DNA of 14,596 nucleotides from Candidatus Poribacteria bacterium. Its GTDB lineage: Bacteria; Poribacteria; WGA-4E; GCA-2687025. Positions 1 through 6,387 of this stretch are shown here, piece by piece; positions within the stretch are counted from its first letter, which is position 1; each line of letters starts with the position of its first letter. Under the pieces are notes generated by a model. It saw only the letters and a list, made by a program, of their open reading frames with translations. It made no database searches and was not told where the DNA came from. The stretch is from contig NYZG01000224.1 in the NCBI GenBank assembly GCA_002687025.1, positions 1 to 14,596 on the forward strand. The letters run 5' to 3'. Both the position numbers and the translations under genes were made by a program.

Positions 1-360
1 CACGACCGGCACGCCGTCGCACGCTGCGAGGAGATTGCCGAAGGCGACGACGTTCTGCTCGAAATAGAGCCTCGGTTCGCGCTGGGACTCGGGCACGATG
101 CTCCGCGCCGCGAAGTCTATCACACCCGCGATGTCGTGTTCGGCGAACAGCTCGTGGAGCGCGTCGGCGTCCAGCAGGCTGGCTTCCGCGAACAGGAACC
201 TATCAGGGCCGTACACGTGGGAGAAGAGACCGACGGGCTCGCGGTGTCCCGTTGACAGGTCGTCGCACACGATCACGCGCCGACCGTGCTCGAGGAGCCG
301 TCGAACTGTGTGAGAGCCGATGTAGCCCGCGCCGCCCGTGACAAGAACAGCCTGCCGCAC
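1..360 (-). CDS. galE: UDP-glucose 4-epimerase-like NAD-dependent sugar epimerase, N-terminal part (runs off left edge)
   Basis: The reverse strand from a GTG at 360 reads through 120 codons with no stop to the window edge, so only the N-terminal third or so is present. It opens VRQAVLVTGGAGYIGSH, the Rossmann G-x-x-G-x-x-G fold of extended short-chain dehydrogenases (T8-G9-G10-A-G12-Y-I-G15). A D-D-L-S-T-G-H stretch follows, the counterpart of D-N-L-S-T-G-H in GalE, then V-I-D-F-A-A (usual V-I-H-F-A-A) and a P-x-x-Y-F-E-Q-N segment. The family interconverts UDP-glucose and UDP-galactose, or the N-acetyl forms, in the cytoplasm for surface polysaccharide. The GTG is chosen because AGGAG lies 9 bases upstream and the fold begins at once after it. 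It is divergent from the sulfatase cluster across a 114-base gap. Substrate specificity cannot be judged because the catalytic Tyr-x-x-x-Lys region lies outside the window. Confidence 0.88.
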   Translation of the reverse strand, partial: MRQAVLVTGGAGYIGSHTVRRLLEHGRRVIVCDDLSTGHREPVGLFSHVYGPDRFLFAEASLLDADALHELFAEHDIAGVIDFAARSIVPESQREPRLYFEQNVVAFGNLLAACDGVPVV

Positions 361-396
361 AGGTGGTCGCTCCTCGCCGTTTGGGTGTTGGCCGCC

Positions 397-416
397 ACGC
401 GCGTTGACGGGCGCGT
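397..416. repeat. Short inverted repeat enclosing the -35 box (possible operator)
   Basis: ACGCGC (397-402) and GCGCGT (411-416) form perfect 6-base arms separated by 8 bases that contain the TTGACG box. A repressor bound here would block the promoter. The arms are short and GC-rich, so chance is a real alternative. No regulator gene is visible beside it. Confidence 0.3.
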
Positions 417-432
417 ATCCAATCGGTATGTT
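404..432 (+). promoter_or_regulatory. Sigma70-like promoter of the sulfatase cluster
   Basis: TTGACG (404-409) is followed after exactly 17 bases by TATGTT (427-432). This is five of six and four of six matches to the consensus -35 and -10 boxes, in an otherwise GC-rich divergent intergenic region. The expected transcript start is near 439, giving a leader of about 36 bases to the sulfatase ATG at 475. No clear Shine-Dalgarno sequence precedes that ATG. On the other strand TAACAT overlaps the same -10 box, but no matching -35 was found for it. Confidence 0.6.
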
Positions 433-474
433 AGCCGAGCCTGCTCCCAGACGTAACGCACCGCGGCAACGCCC

Positions 475-1878
475 ATGACCCGCCCGAACCTGCTATTCGT
501 GCTCGCCGACCAACTGCGGCTCGACGCGTGCGGCTACGTCGGTTCGCCCGTGGGCGCGACGCCGAACATCGACCGGTTCGCGGGAGAATCGGCCGATTTC
601 ACGAACGCCGTATCCGGCTACCCGGTGTGCGGCCCGTATCGGAACAGCCTGTTCACCGGCAAGTATCCTAGCAGCACGGGCATGGTCATCAACGAGCTGC
701 GCTGTATGCCCGACGATGGCGCCATCAGCCACGTCCTGACGCGCGCGGGATACGACACGCACTACATCGGCAAGTGGCATCTTTACGGGCGTGACCACAC
801 GCCGGAGGAGCAGTATTGCCCGCCCGGGCCGCACCGGCTGGGGTTCGACGGATACTGGGCGAGCTACAACTTCCACCACCGCTACTACAGCGCGTTCTAC
901 TACGAGGACACGTCCGAACGGCGCGAAGTTGATGGTTACGAGCCGGACGTCCACACGGACATGCTGCTGGAACGGCTCACCGCGTCGGACGGGGATCGGC
1001 CGTTCGCCGCGATCCTGAACTACGGCGTCCCCCACGACCCGTGGACGTGGGACAACGTCCCGGAGGAACACGCCAGTGCATACCGCGACTACGAGTTCGG
1101 TTACCCGCGGACATATCGCGAGGGGTCGGCCGAATACTGGTCGCCGCGCATGGGCCGCGCGTGGTGGCGCGAAACGGTCCATCCGGACCTGCCCATGTGG
1201 CAGCAGGTGTACCACGCGATGATCGCCAACCTGGACTGGAATTTCGGCCGCGTGCTCGACGGCCTCGATCGGCTCGGTTTGGCCGACGACACGCTCGTGG
1301 TGTTCACGTCGGATCATGGCGAGATGTTCGGCGCGCATGGGCGCATCGCGAAGAAGATCTTCTACGAGGAGGCGGTGCGCGTTCCGTTCCTCATGCGTCT
1401 GCCAGGGGTCACGAAGCGGGGGTCGACCGATGCCTGCCTCGACACGCCGGACATCATGCCGACGCTGCTCGGCCTGCTTGGCCTGAACGCGCCGGATTCC
1501 GTAGAAGGCATGGACCTGAGCCATTGCGCGCGCGGCGAGAGCGGGCCGGAGCCGGACGCGGCGCTGATGCAGGGCATGGGTCACACGTACCAGTGGCTCG
1601 ATGGCGACGAATGGCGCGCACTGCGAGACAAGCGGTACACGTACGCCATCGCGCGTGAGGGGGACGCGGAGTACCTGTTCGACAACGTCGAGGACCCGTT
1701 CCAGGAGCTGAACCTGGCGTCGGACCCCGACCACCGCGCGGTCGCGCGAGACCGGCGCGAGCAGCTTCGGAGCCGGATGGCGCGGCTCAACGACGACCTG
1801 CACCCGACGACGTACTACCGCGACGCGTGGACTCGCGACCGATGCGTCGTGCGGTCGGCCGCCCGCAGCGCGACATAG
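475..1878 (+). CDS. Type I sulfatase (alkaline-phosphatase superfamily), cytoplasmic
   Basis: This 467-residue protein hydrolyses sulfate esters, substrate unknown. The N-terminus N-L-L-F-V-L-A-D-Q carries the first metal-binding Asp (D12). The activation motif is C52-G-P-Y-R56. The family consensus is C-x-P-S/A-R, whose Cys is oxidised to formylglycine, and here Tyr takes the fourth place. G99-K100-W-H102 and F-T-S-D280-H281-G supply catalytic Lys/His and metal ligands, and K293-K294 lies in the usual place after them. Length is normal for compact sulfatases. There is no signal peptide, so it should act in the cytoplasm on an imported substrate, unlike most polysaccharide sulfatases. An in-frame TAA eight codons upstream makes ATG 475 the first ATG. 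No formylglycine-generating enzyme or anaerobic maturase is in the window. It is the first gene of a four-gene plus-strand cluster, 12 bases before the dioxygenase. Confidence 0.93.
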   Translation: MTRPNLLFVLADQLRLDACGYVGSPVGATPNIDRFAGESADFTNAVSGYPVCGPYRNSLFTGKYPSSTGMVINELRCMPDDGAISHVLTRAGYDTHYIGKWHLYGRDHTPEEQYCPPGPHRLGFDGYWASYNFHHRYYSAFYYEDTSERREVDGYEPDVHTDMLLERLTASDGDRPFAAILNYGVPHDPWTWDNVPEEHASAYRDYEFGYPRTYREGSAEYWSPRMGRAWWRETVHPDLPMWQQVYHAMIANLDWNFGRVLDGLDRLGLADDTLVVFTSDHGEMFGAHGRIAKKIFYEEAVRVPFLMRLPGVTKRGSTDACLDTPDIMPTLLGLLGLNAPDSVEGMDLSHCARGESGPEPDAALMQGMGHTYQWLDGDEWRALRDKRYTYAIAREGDAEYLFDNVEDPFQELNLASDPDHRAVARDRREQLRSRMARLNDDLHPTTYYRDAWTRDRCVVRSAARSAT

Positions 1879-1890
1879 GGAAGGACGCAC

Positions 1891-2646
1891 ATGCGCGAGC
1901 CCAACGCTACCAACGCGGATGCGACCGCCCTGCCGCGGACGCCCACGCCCGACGAGATGCGTCGCTGGGACAGGGACGGGATAGTGGCGCTGCCTGGCGC
2001 GCTGGGCGGCGCCGAGCTCGCGCGGCTCCAGAAGGCGTTCGACCACTGGGCGGCGGAGTGCAAGCACGGATGGCTGGAGCGAGTCGCCGCGGGCGATGTC
2101 GCGGGCACGTACTACGACATCCCCGACCCGCTCGCGAAGGACACCGCGTTCGTCGACCTGGTGGACCACCCCAGCTACTACGGGCGCCTGCTGCGATTCA
2201 CCGACGGCGAGCTCCTGTTTCTGGCCGCTCAGGTGAGGACCGTGCCGGTATGGCCCCTCGCCTACTGCGCCTGGCATCCCGATGTCGGGCGGACCAACCC
2301 GCTGCACATCAAGGTGCAGATATACGTTGACGACGTGCCGCCGCACGGCGGGGAATTCGCCTTCGTGCCGGGCAGTCATCGCGAGGCGCCCGGCCTGCGC
2401 AGACGGCCGCTCCTCACCGACGCCATGCCGGGCTGCCAGACCTTCCCCGGCCGCGCCGGCGACGCGGTCGTCTTCAACGCCTACGGATGGCACACGCCGA
2501 TGCAGAACCGGACGGACGTGCCGCGCAAGTCCATCATCCTCATCTACGAGCGGGCGACCGAGGCCCGCCGGAACCCGGAGCAGTACGCGCATATCGCCGG
2601 CAGCCTGTCCCCGTCGCGACGTCGATTGCTGGGCGTAGAGGCATGA
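1891..2646 (+). CDS. Phytanoyl-CoA dioxygenase (PhyH) family Fe(II)/2-oxoglutarate oxygenase
   Basis: This is a 251-residue non-haem iron oxygenase of the PhyH family, which hydroxylates a substrate using O2 and 2-oxoglutarate. The double-stranded beta-helix has the iron triad H129-P-D131 (in W-H-P-D) and distal H201 (in Y-G-W-H-T-P). R212 lies 11 residues after the distal His, the same spacing as the 2-oxoglutarate-binding Arg of human PhyH. G-G-E-F-A-F-V-P-G-S-H, the usual core strand, lies between them. There is no signal peptide, so it is cytoplasmic. ATG 1891 follows GGGAAGGA at a good distance. The gene begins 12 bases after the sulfatase stop, and its own stop overlaps the next start (ATGA, 2643-2646), so the cluster is probably one translationally coupled operon. 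The substrate is unknown. Such proteins are much expanded in environmental bacteria, and homology to human PhyH says little about substrate. Confidence 0.9.
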   Translation: MREPNATNADATALPRTPTPDEMRRWDRDGIVALPGALGGAELARLQKAFDHWAAECKHGWLERVAAGDVAGTYYDIPDPLAKDTAFVDLVDHPSYYGRLLRFTDGELLFLAAQVRTVPVWPLAYCAWHPDVGRTNPLHIKVQIYVDDVPPHGGEFAFVPGSHREAPGLRRRPLLTDAMPGCQTFPGRAGDAVVFNAYGWHTPMQNRTDVPRKSIILIYERATEARRNPEQYAHIAGSLSPSRRRLLGVEA

Positions 2647-3545
2647 GCAGACGCATAGACGCGCACACGCACGTCTTCGCCCGCGCGACGGCGGAGTTCC
2701 CACGCGAGGTAACCCCCCAGTTCCCCGCCGACAGCGAAGCCCCGGTCGAAGGGCTCCTTGCGGCGATGGAGGCGAGCGACATCGACCAGGCCGTGCTGGT
2801 GCAACTCGGCGGCGGCGAGGTCGCGAACCATGCCTACCTCAGGCGCTGTCTGGCCGAGCATCCCGGCCGCTTTCTCGGCATCGGGCTGATCCCCGACGAC
2901 TGCGACGACGCTGACGCCCACATGCGAGGGCTGTGCGAGGGCTCGGGCATCGTCGGCTTCCGGCTGCGCGCTCTCGGCGGCCCGACCGATCCGTTCGAGG
3001 ACGTGAACCGCGACACGGTCGCAACGTGGCCGATCTGGGAGTGCGCCGCGCGGAACGACTACGTCCTGTGGCTCTACGTCGAGGCCGCCGAGGCGCACCT
3101 GCTGCCGTACATGGTGGAGGCGTTCCCGGGCGTGCGGGTTGTGCTGAACCACCTCGGCATCTGCCCGGGGCGTGGCCGATTCTCGATCGACGACAACGGG
3201 CGTCCGCACATCAGCGTGCCGTCGTACAACCCGGCGATGCACACATCGTGGCGCCTCGCCCAGTACGAGAACGTGTCCGTGCTGCTGTCCGGGCAGTACG
3301 CCTTCAGCCGGGAACCATACCCGTATCGCGACATCGCCGGGTGGCATGGCGCCCTGTCAGGATCGTTCGGCAGCTCGCGGCTGATGTGGGCTTCGGACTA
3401 CCCATGGATCGCCGACGATCCCGGCTACGCGGCGACGGCCGGGACGCTGACGGAGCTCCTGCCCGGCATCGGCGAGGCAGACCGCGCGCGGCTGATGGGA
3501 GAGTCGGCGGCCCAGATACTCAGGTTTCCGCCAGCGGCGGAGTAG
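2643..3545 (+). CDS. Amidohydrolase_2 family metal-dependent hydrolase (lactonase-like TIM barrel)
   Basis: This protein of 300 residues belongs to the amidohydrolase_2 superfamily, which includes fuconolactonase, rhamnonolactonase, sulfomuconolactonase and ACMSD-type decarboxylases. I-D-A-H8-T-H10 gives the HxH metal site at the end of strand 1. V-L-N-H170-L-G gives a later barrel His, and W-A-S-D252-Y-P-W gives the catalytic Asp. The stretch I-D-Q-A-V-L-V-Q is characteristic of the lactonase-like branch. An open frame extends upstream to 2487, but that part lies inside the dioxygenase gene in another frame. ATG 2643 starts right at the family's N-terminus and overlaps the dioxygenase stop by four bases. 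The lactonase reading fits the cluster (sulfate ester removed, then hydroxylated, then ring opened), but that is inference, and a decarboxylase or amidase remains possible. Confidence 0.87.
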   Translation: MSRRIDAHTHVFARATAEFPREVTPQFPADSEAPVEGLLAAMEASDIDQAVLVQLGGGEVANHAYLRRCLAEHPGRFLGIGLIPDDCDDADAHMRGLCEGSGIVGFRLRALGGPTDPFEDVNRDTVATWPIWECAARNDYVLWLYVEAAEAHLLPYMVEAFPGVRVVLNHLGICPGRGRFSIDDNGRPHISVPSYNPAMHTSWRLAQYENVSVLLSGQYAFSREPYPYRDIAGWHGALSGSFGSSRLMWASDYPWIADDPGYAATAGTLTELLPGIGEADRARLMGESAAQILRFPPAAE

Positions 3546-3560
3546 GGGTCACGCAAGTTC

Positions 3561-3592
3561 GGCCAGCGCCCTCTCTCAGCTGGGCGCCGGCC
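3561..3592 (+). promoter_or_regulatory. Strong hairpin between the amidohydrolase and thuA-like genes
   Basis: GGCCAGCGCCC (3561-3571) pairs with GGGCGCCGGCC (3582-3592) over 11 positions with a single A-C mismatch and a 10-base loop. It sits in the only sizeable gap (66 bases) of the cluster, ending 6 bases before the GGAAGGA ribosome site of the next gene. There is no T-run, so it is not a classical intrinsic terminator. An RNA-processing or stabilising stem, or partial attenuation of thuA, would fit. Confidence 0.5.
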
Positions 3593-3611
3593 ATCCACGG
3601 AAGGACCGAGG

Positions 3612-4262
3612 ATGAGCCCACTAGGGAGCGACGGCAGGACCAGTGTCGCGGTTATTACGGGGGACCACGCGTACGACGTTCCGAACTTCCACGCGCTGTT
3701 CCGTGGGATGGCGTCGGTGGACGCGTACATCCAGCCCCTGGAGGATTTCGTAGCGAACGTGGGAGGGGTCGCCGCTGACTACGACATCGTGCTGTTCTAC
3801 AACTTCCATCAGGGAACGCCTGCGGAGGGCTCCCGTGAATGCGGGGCGCTGACGAGCATCGTAGAGAGAGGACAGGGCGTTCTCGTTATGCACCACGCCG
3901 TGCTGGCGTATCTGGAGTGGCCGTGGTGGGCGGACCTCGTCGGCGTGCAGGAGCGGGGCTTCGGCTACGACTTCGCACAGCGCCTCGATGTGGATGTCGT
4001 GGACCGCGACCATCCGATCACCGCCGGGGTCGAGCCGTGGAGCATGATCGACGAGACCTACTCAATGAACAGTTGCGGTGATGACAGCCACGCGCTGCTA
4101 ACGACCGACCACGAGCTGAGCATGGACACGCTCGCGTGGACGCGCCAGGTTGGGGAGTCGCGGGTGTTCTGCCTGCAGTCCGGCCACGACAACGACACGT
4201 GGAAGGAGCCCGCGTTCCAGCGGGTGGTCGAGCAAGGCATCGCGTGGTGCGCCGCCGGATAG
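3612..4262 (+). CDS. ThuA-like domain protein (class I glutamine-amidotransferase fold)
   Basis: This 216-residue cytoplasmic protein is a single ThuA-like domain of normal length. The signature segments appear in order: A-V-I-T-G-D-H (14-19) with F-H-A-L-F, Y-D-I-V-L-F-Y-N (57-64), V-M-H-H-A-V (92-97) followed by W-P-W-W-A-D-L-V-G, D-H-P-I-T-A-G (133-139), D-E-T-Y (147-150), and G-H-D-N-D-T-W-K-E-P-A-F-Q-R (191-204). The family was named from trehalose/disaccharide utilisation in rhizobia and often accompanies sugar oxidoreductases that make 3-keto sugars. The exact reaction is poorly known. GGAAGGA lies 6 bases before the ATG. It is last in the plus-strand cluster and converges with the EF-G gene after a 37-base gap. 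Its presence argues for a carbohydrate-derived substrate for the cluster, by inference only. Confidence 0.85.
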   Translation: MSPLGSDGRTSVAVITGDHAYDVPNFHALFRGMASVDAYIQPLEDFVANVGGVAADYDIVLFYNFHQGTPAEGSRECGALTSIVERGQGVLVMHHAVLAYLEWPWWADLVGVQERGFGYDFAQRLDVDVVDRDHPITAGVEPWSMIDETYSMNSCGDDSHALLTTDHELSMDTLAWTRQVGESRVFCLQSGHDNDTWKEPAFQRVVEQGIAWCAAG

Positions 4263-4272
4263 GCTGCCCAGG

Positions 4273-4285
4273 CGCCGCTGCGGCG
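4273..4285. terminator. Small GC stem between convergent genes (possible bidirectional terminator)
   Basis: CGCCG (4273-4277) and CGGCG (4281-4285) form a 5-base stem with a CTG loop in the 37-base gap between the thuA-like stop and the EF-G stop. It reads identically on both strands. No T-run follows on either strand, so this is weak and rests mainly on position between convergent genes. Confidence 0.25.
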
Positions 4286-4299
4286 GATCGAGTACGGCA

Positions 4300-6366
4300 T
4301 CACAGCAGGCCTTCAACGAGGGTGGGCGGCACAGCCTCGTAGCGCGAGAACTCCAGCGTGTGTGTGCCGCGTCCCTGCGTCATGGAGCGGAGAGCCGTTG
4401 TGTAGCGGAACATCTCCGCCAACGGCGCCTCGGCCATGATGACCTCGTCCATGTCGCGAGCGTCCACGCCGAGGATCTGCACGCGACGCGCGTTGAGATC
4501 GCCCATGACGCGGCCTACGTAATCGCTGGGCATCGCGACTTGCACGGTCATTATCGGCTCCAACAGCGCGGGCGCGGCCTTGTGCAGAGCGTTCGCGACG
4601 GCTTGTGACCCGGCGGCGTCGAACGCGGTCTCGTTGGACAGCGTCTCGTGCATCTCGGCCGCGGTCAGAGTCGCGCGGACATCCTGGAGCGGGAATCCCC
4701 CCAGGACGCCGTTGCTCAGCGCCCCCCGCGCGCCGCGCATCGCGGCCTCGCGGAACGCCCCGGGCAGCGTGCCCTCGGGTATGGCGTCGGTGACTTCGGT
4801 CCCGGCGCCGGCCTCCATGGGCTCGACCCGTACGGCGACCTGCCCGAACAGCCCCTCGTCCTCTATCTGGACGGAGTAGCGACCGACCGCATCGGCAGCC
4901 ATGCCGATGGTCTCCCGGTAGGCGACCTGCGGCTGTCCGGCGCGGGCCTCGACCTTGAACTCCCGCTCCATGCGATCGATGAGGATTTCCAGGTGGAGCT
5001 CGCCCATCCCGGACAGGATGCACTGCCCAGTCTCGGGGTCTTCATGGACTCGCACGGTGGGGTCCTCGTCCTGCAGGACTGCGAGGGCTTCCTCGAGGGC
5101 GTCCTTGTCGCGGTCGCTCCTCGGTTCGACTGCCATCGACACCACCGGCTCAGGGAAATGCATTGAGCCGAGCACGATTGGGCTGTCGCGCGTGCAAAGC
5201 GTGTCGCCCGTGCCGGTGTGGCGTGGTCCGATGAGGACCGCGATCTCGCCCGCCCGCGCCTCGGGAACGACCTCGCGCCGGTTGGCGTGCATGCGTAGGA
5301 TGCGCGTCACGCGTTCTCGCTGTGATAGCCGTGGGTTCCACAGCACCGAGCCCGACTTCAGGACGCCCGAGTAGATGCGGACGAAGACGACGCGGTCCAC
5401 GTTCGGGTCGGCCGCGATCTTGAACGCCAGCGCGGACAGGGGTTCGTCGTCTCGGGCCGCGCGCGCCAGGGCATCGCCCGTCTTGGGGTCCTGCCCCGCC
5501 ACCGGCGGCACATCCAAAGGCGACGGAAGGTAGTCGATGATGCCGTCAAGGAGGAGTTGCACGCCACGGTTCCTGAGCGACGCGCCGCAGAACACGGGTA
5601 TGACGTCGCCGGAGAGCGCGGCGGCGCGCAGCCCTGTGCGAATCTGCTCTTCCGTGAGTTCCGCGGTCTCGAGGTACTGCTCGATAACGTCGTCGTCCTC
5701 GGACGCCGTCGCCACCGCATCGACGAGTTCGGCGCGGGCGGCTTCCGCGGTCTCAAGCAGCTCGGCCGGGATGGGGCCCGCGTGTACCTCGACGCCCTGG
5801 TCGGCGTCGCGCCACACTTTGGCCTCGTTCGCGATCAGGTCGATGACGCCGACGAATTCGTCCTCGGCGCCGATGGGAATCTGCACCGGCGCGGGCGTCG
5901 CCCCGAGGCGCTCCTGCATCATCTCGAGGACGCGGTCGAAGTTGGCTCCGCGTCTGTCCATCTTGTTGATGAACGCGATGCGCGGCACGCCGTAGCGATC
6001 GGCTTGCTTCCACACGGTTTCCGACTGCGGCTCGACGCCGCCAACGGCGCAGAACACGACCACGCCGCCGTCTAGCACCCGCAGCGATCGCTCTACCTCG
6101 ACGGTGAAGTCGACGTGCCCGGGCGTGTCGATGATGTTGACCGTGTGGTCGTTCCAGAAGCAGGTCGTCGCGGCCGAGGTGATCGTTATGCCGCGCTCGC
6201 GCTCCTGGTCCATCCAGTCCATGTCGGCCGTGCCGTCGTCGACGGTCCCGAGCTTGTGCTTCTTGCCCGTGTAGAACAGGACGCGCTCGGTCGTGGTCGT
6301 CTTGCCGGCGTCAATATGCGCCATGATGCCGATGTTGCGGACGTGCGTGAGTGGTGGGTCAGGCAT
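4300..6366 (-). CDS. fusA: Elongation factor G family translocase (possibly a second EF-G paralogue)
   Basis: This complete 688-residue GTPase of the EF-G family moves tRNA-mRNA on the ribosome after GTP hydrolysis. The G domain has G1 A16-H-I-D-A-G-K-T23, switch I R-G-I-T61-I-T, G3 D80-T-P-G-H84, G4 N134-K-M-D137 and a G5-like C-G-A-S-L-R-N-R-G (260-268). Domain II, domain III (S-G-M-G-E-L-H-L-E, 452-460), domain IV (tip His H573 in E-M-H-E-T) and domain V (M-F-R-Y-T-T-A-L-R-S-M-T-Q-G-R-G, 652-667) follow. The domain IV loop usually rich in Gly and carrying G-Q-Y-G is replaced by E-D-E-G-L-F-G-Q (502-509). The gene starts 21 bases after the rsmB stop. Neither rpsL, rpsG nor tuf is adjacent, so this may not be the housekeeping copy. 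ATG 6366 is the only start available, since the rsmB stop precedes it in frame; AGGAG lies 15 bases upstream. Confidence 0.92.
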   Translation of the reverse strand: MPDPPLTHVRNIGIMAHIDAGKTTTTERVLFYTGKKHKLGTVDDGTADMDWMDQERERGITITSAATTCFWNDHTVNIIDTPGHVDFTVEVERSLRVLDGGVVVFCAVGGVEPQSETVWKQADRYGVPRIAFINKMDRRGANFDRVLEMMQERLGATPAPVQIPIGAEDEFVGVIDLIANEAKVWRDADQGVEVHAGPIPAELLETAEAARAELVDAVATASEDDDVIEQYLETAELTEEQIRTGLRAAALSGDVIPVFCGASLRNRGVQLLLDGIIDYLPSPLDVPPVAGQDPKTGDALARAARDDEPLSALAFKIAADPNVDRVVFVRIYSGVLKSGSVLWNPRLSQRERVTRILRMHANRREVVPEARAGEIAVLIGPRHTGTGDTLCTRDSPIVLGSMHFPEPVVSMAVEPRSDRDKDALEEALAVLQDEDPTVRVHEDPETGQCILSGMGELHLEILIDRMEREFKVEARAGQPQVAYRETIGMAADAVGRYSVQIEDEGLFGQVAVRVEPMEAGAGTEVTDAIPEGTLPGAFREAAMRGARGALSNGVLGGFPLQDVRATLTAAEMHETLSNETAFDAAGSQAVANALHKAAPALLEPIMTVQVAMPSDYVGRVMGDLNARRVQILGVDARDMDEVIMAEAPLAEMFRYTTALRSMTQGRGTHTLEFSRYEAVPPTLVEGLL

Positions 6367-6387
6367 CGCTCGGTCATCCCGCTCCTG

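Noticed and set aside
2487..2642. Upstream extension of the amidohydrolase frame
   Set aside because: It lies within the dioxygenase coding region in another frame, and the HxH site typical of the family's N-terminus comes right after ATG 2643.
493..2703. 736-codon open frame on the minus strand opposite the sulfatase and dioxygenase genes
   Set aside because: It lies antisense to two well-supported enzymes, its product is Arg/Val-rich without a recognisable motif, and long antisense frames are expected where third positions are mostly G or C.
4273..4285. Firm call of an intrinsic terminator between thuA-like and EF-G genes
   Set aside because: The stem is only 5 bases with no T-run. It is kept as a low-confidence feature only.
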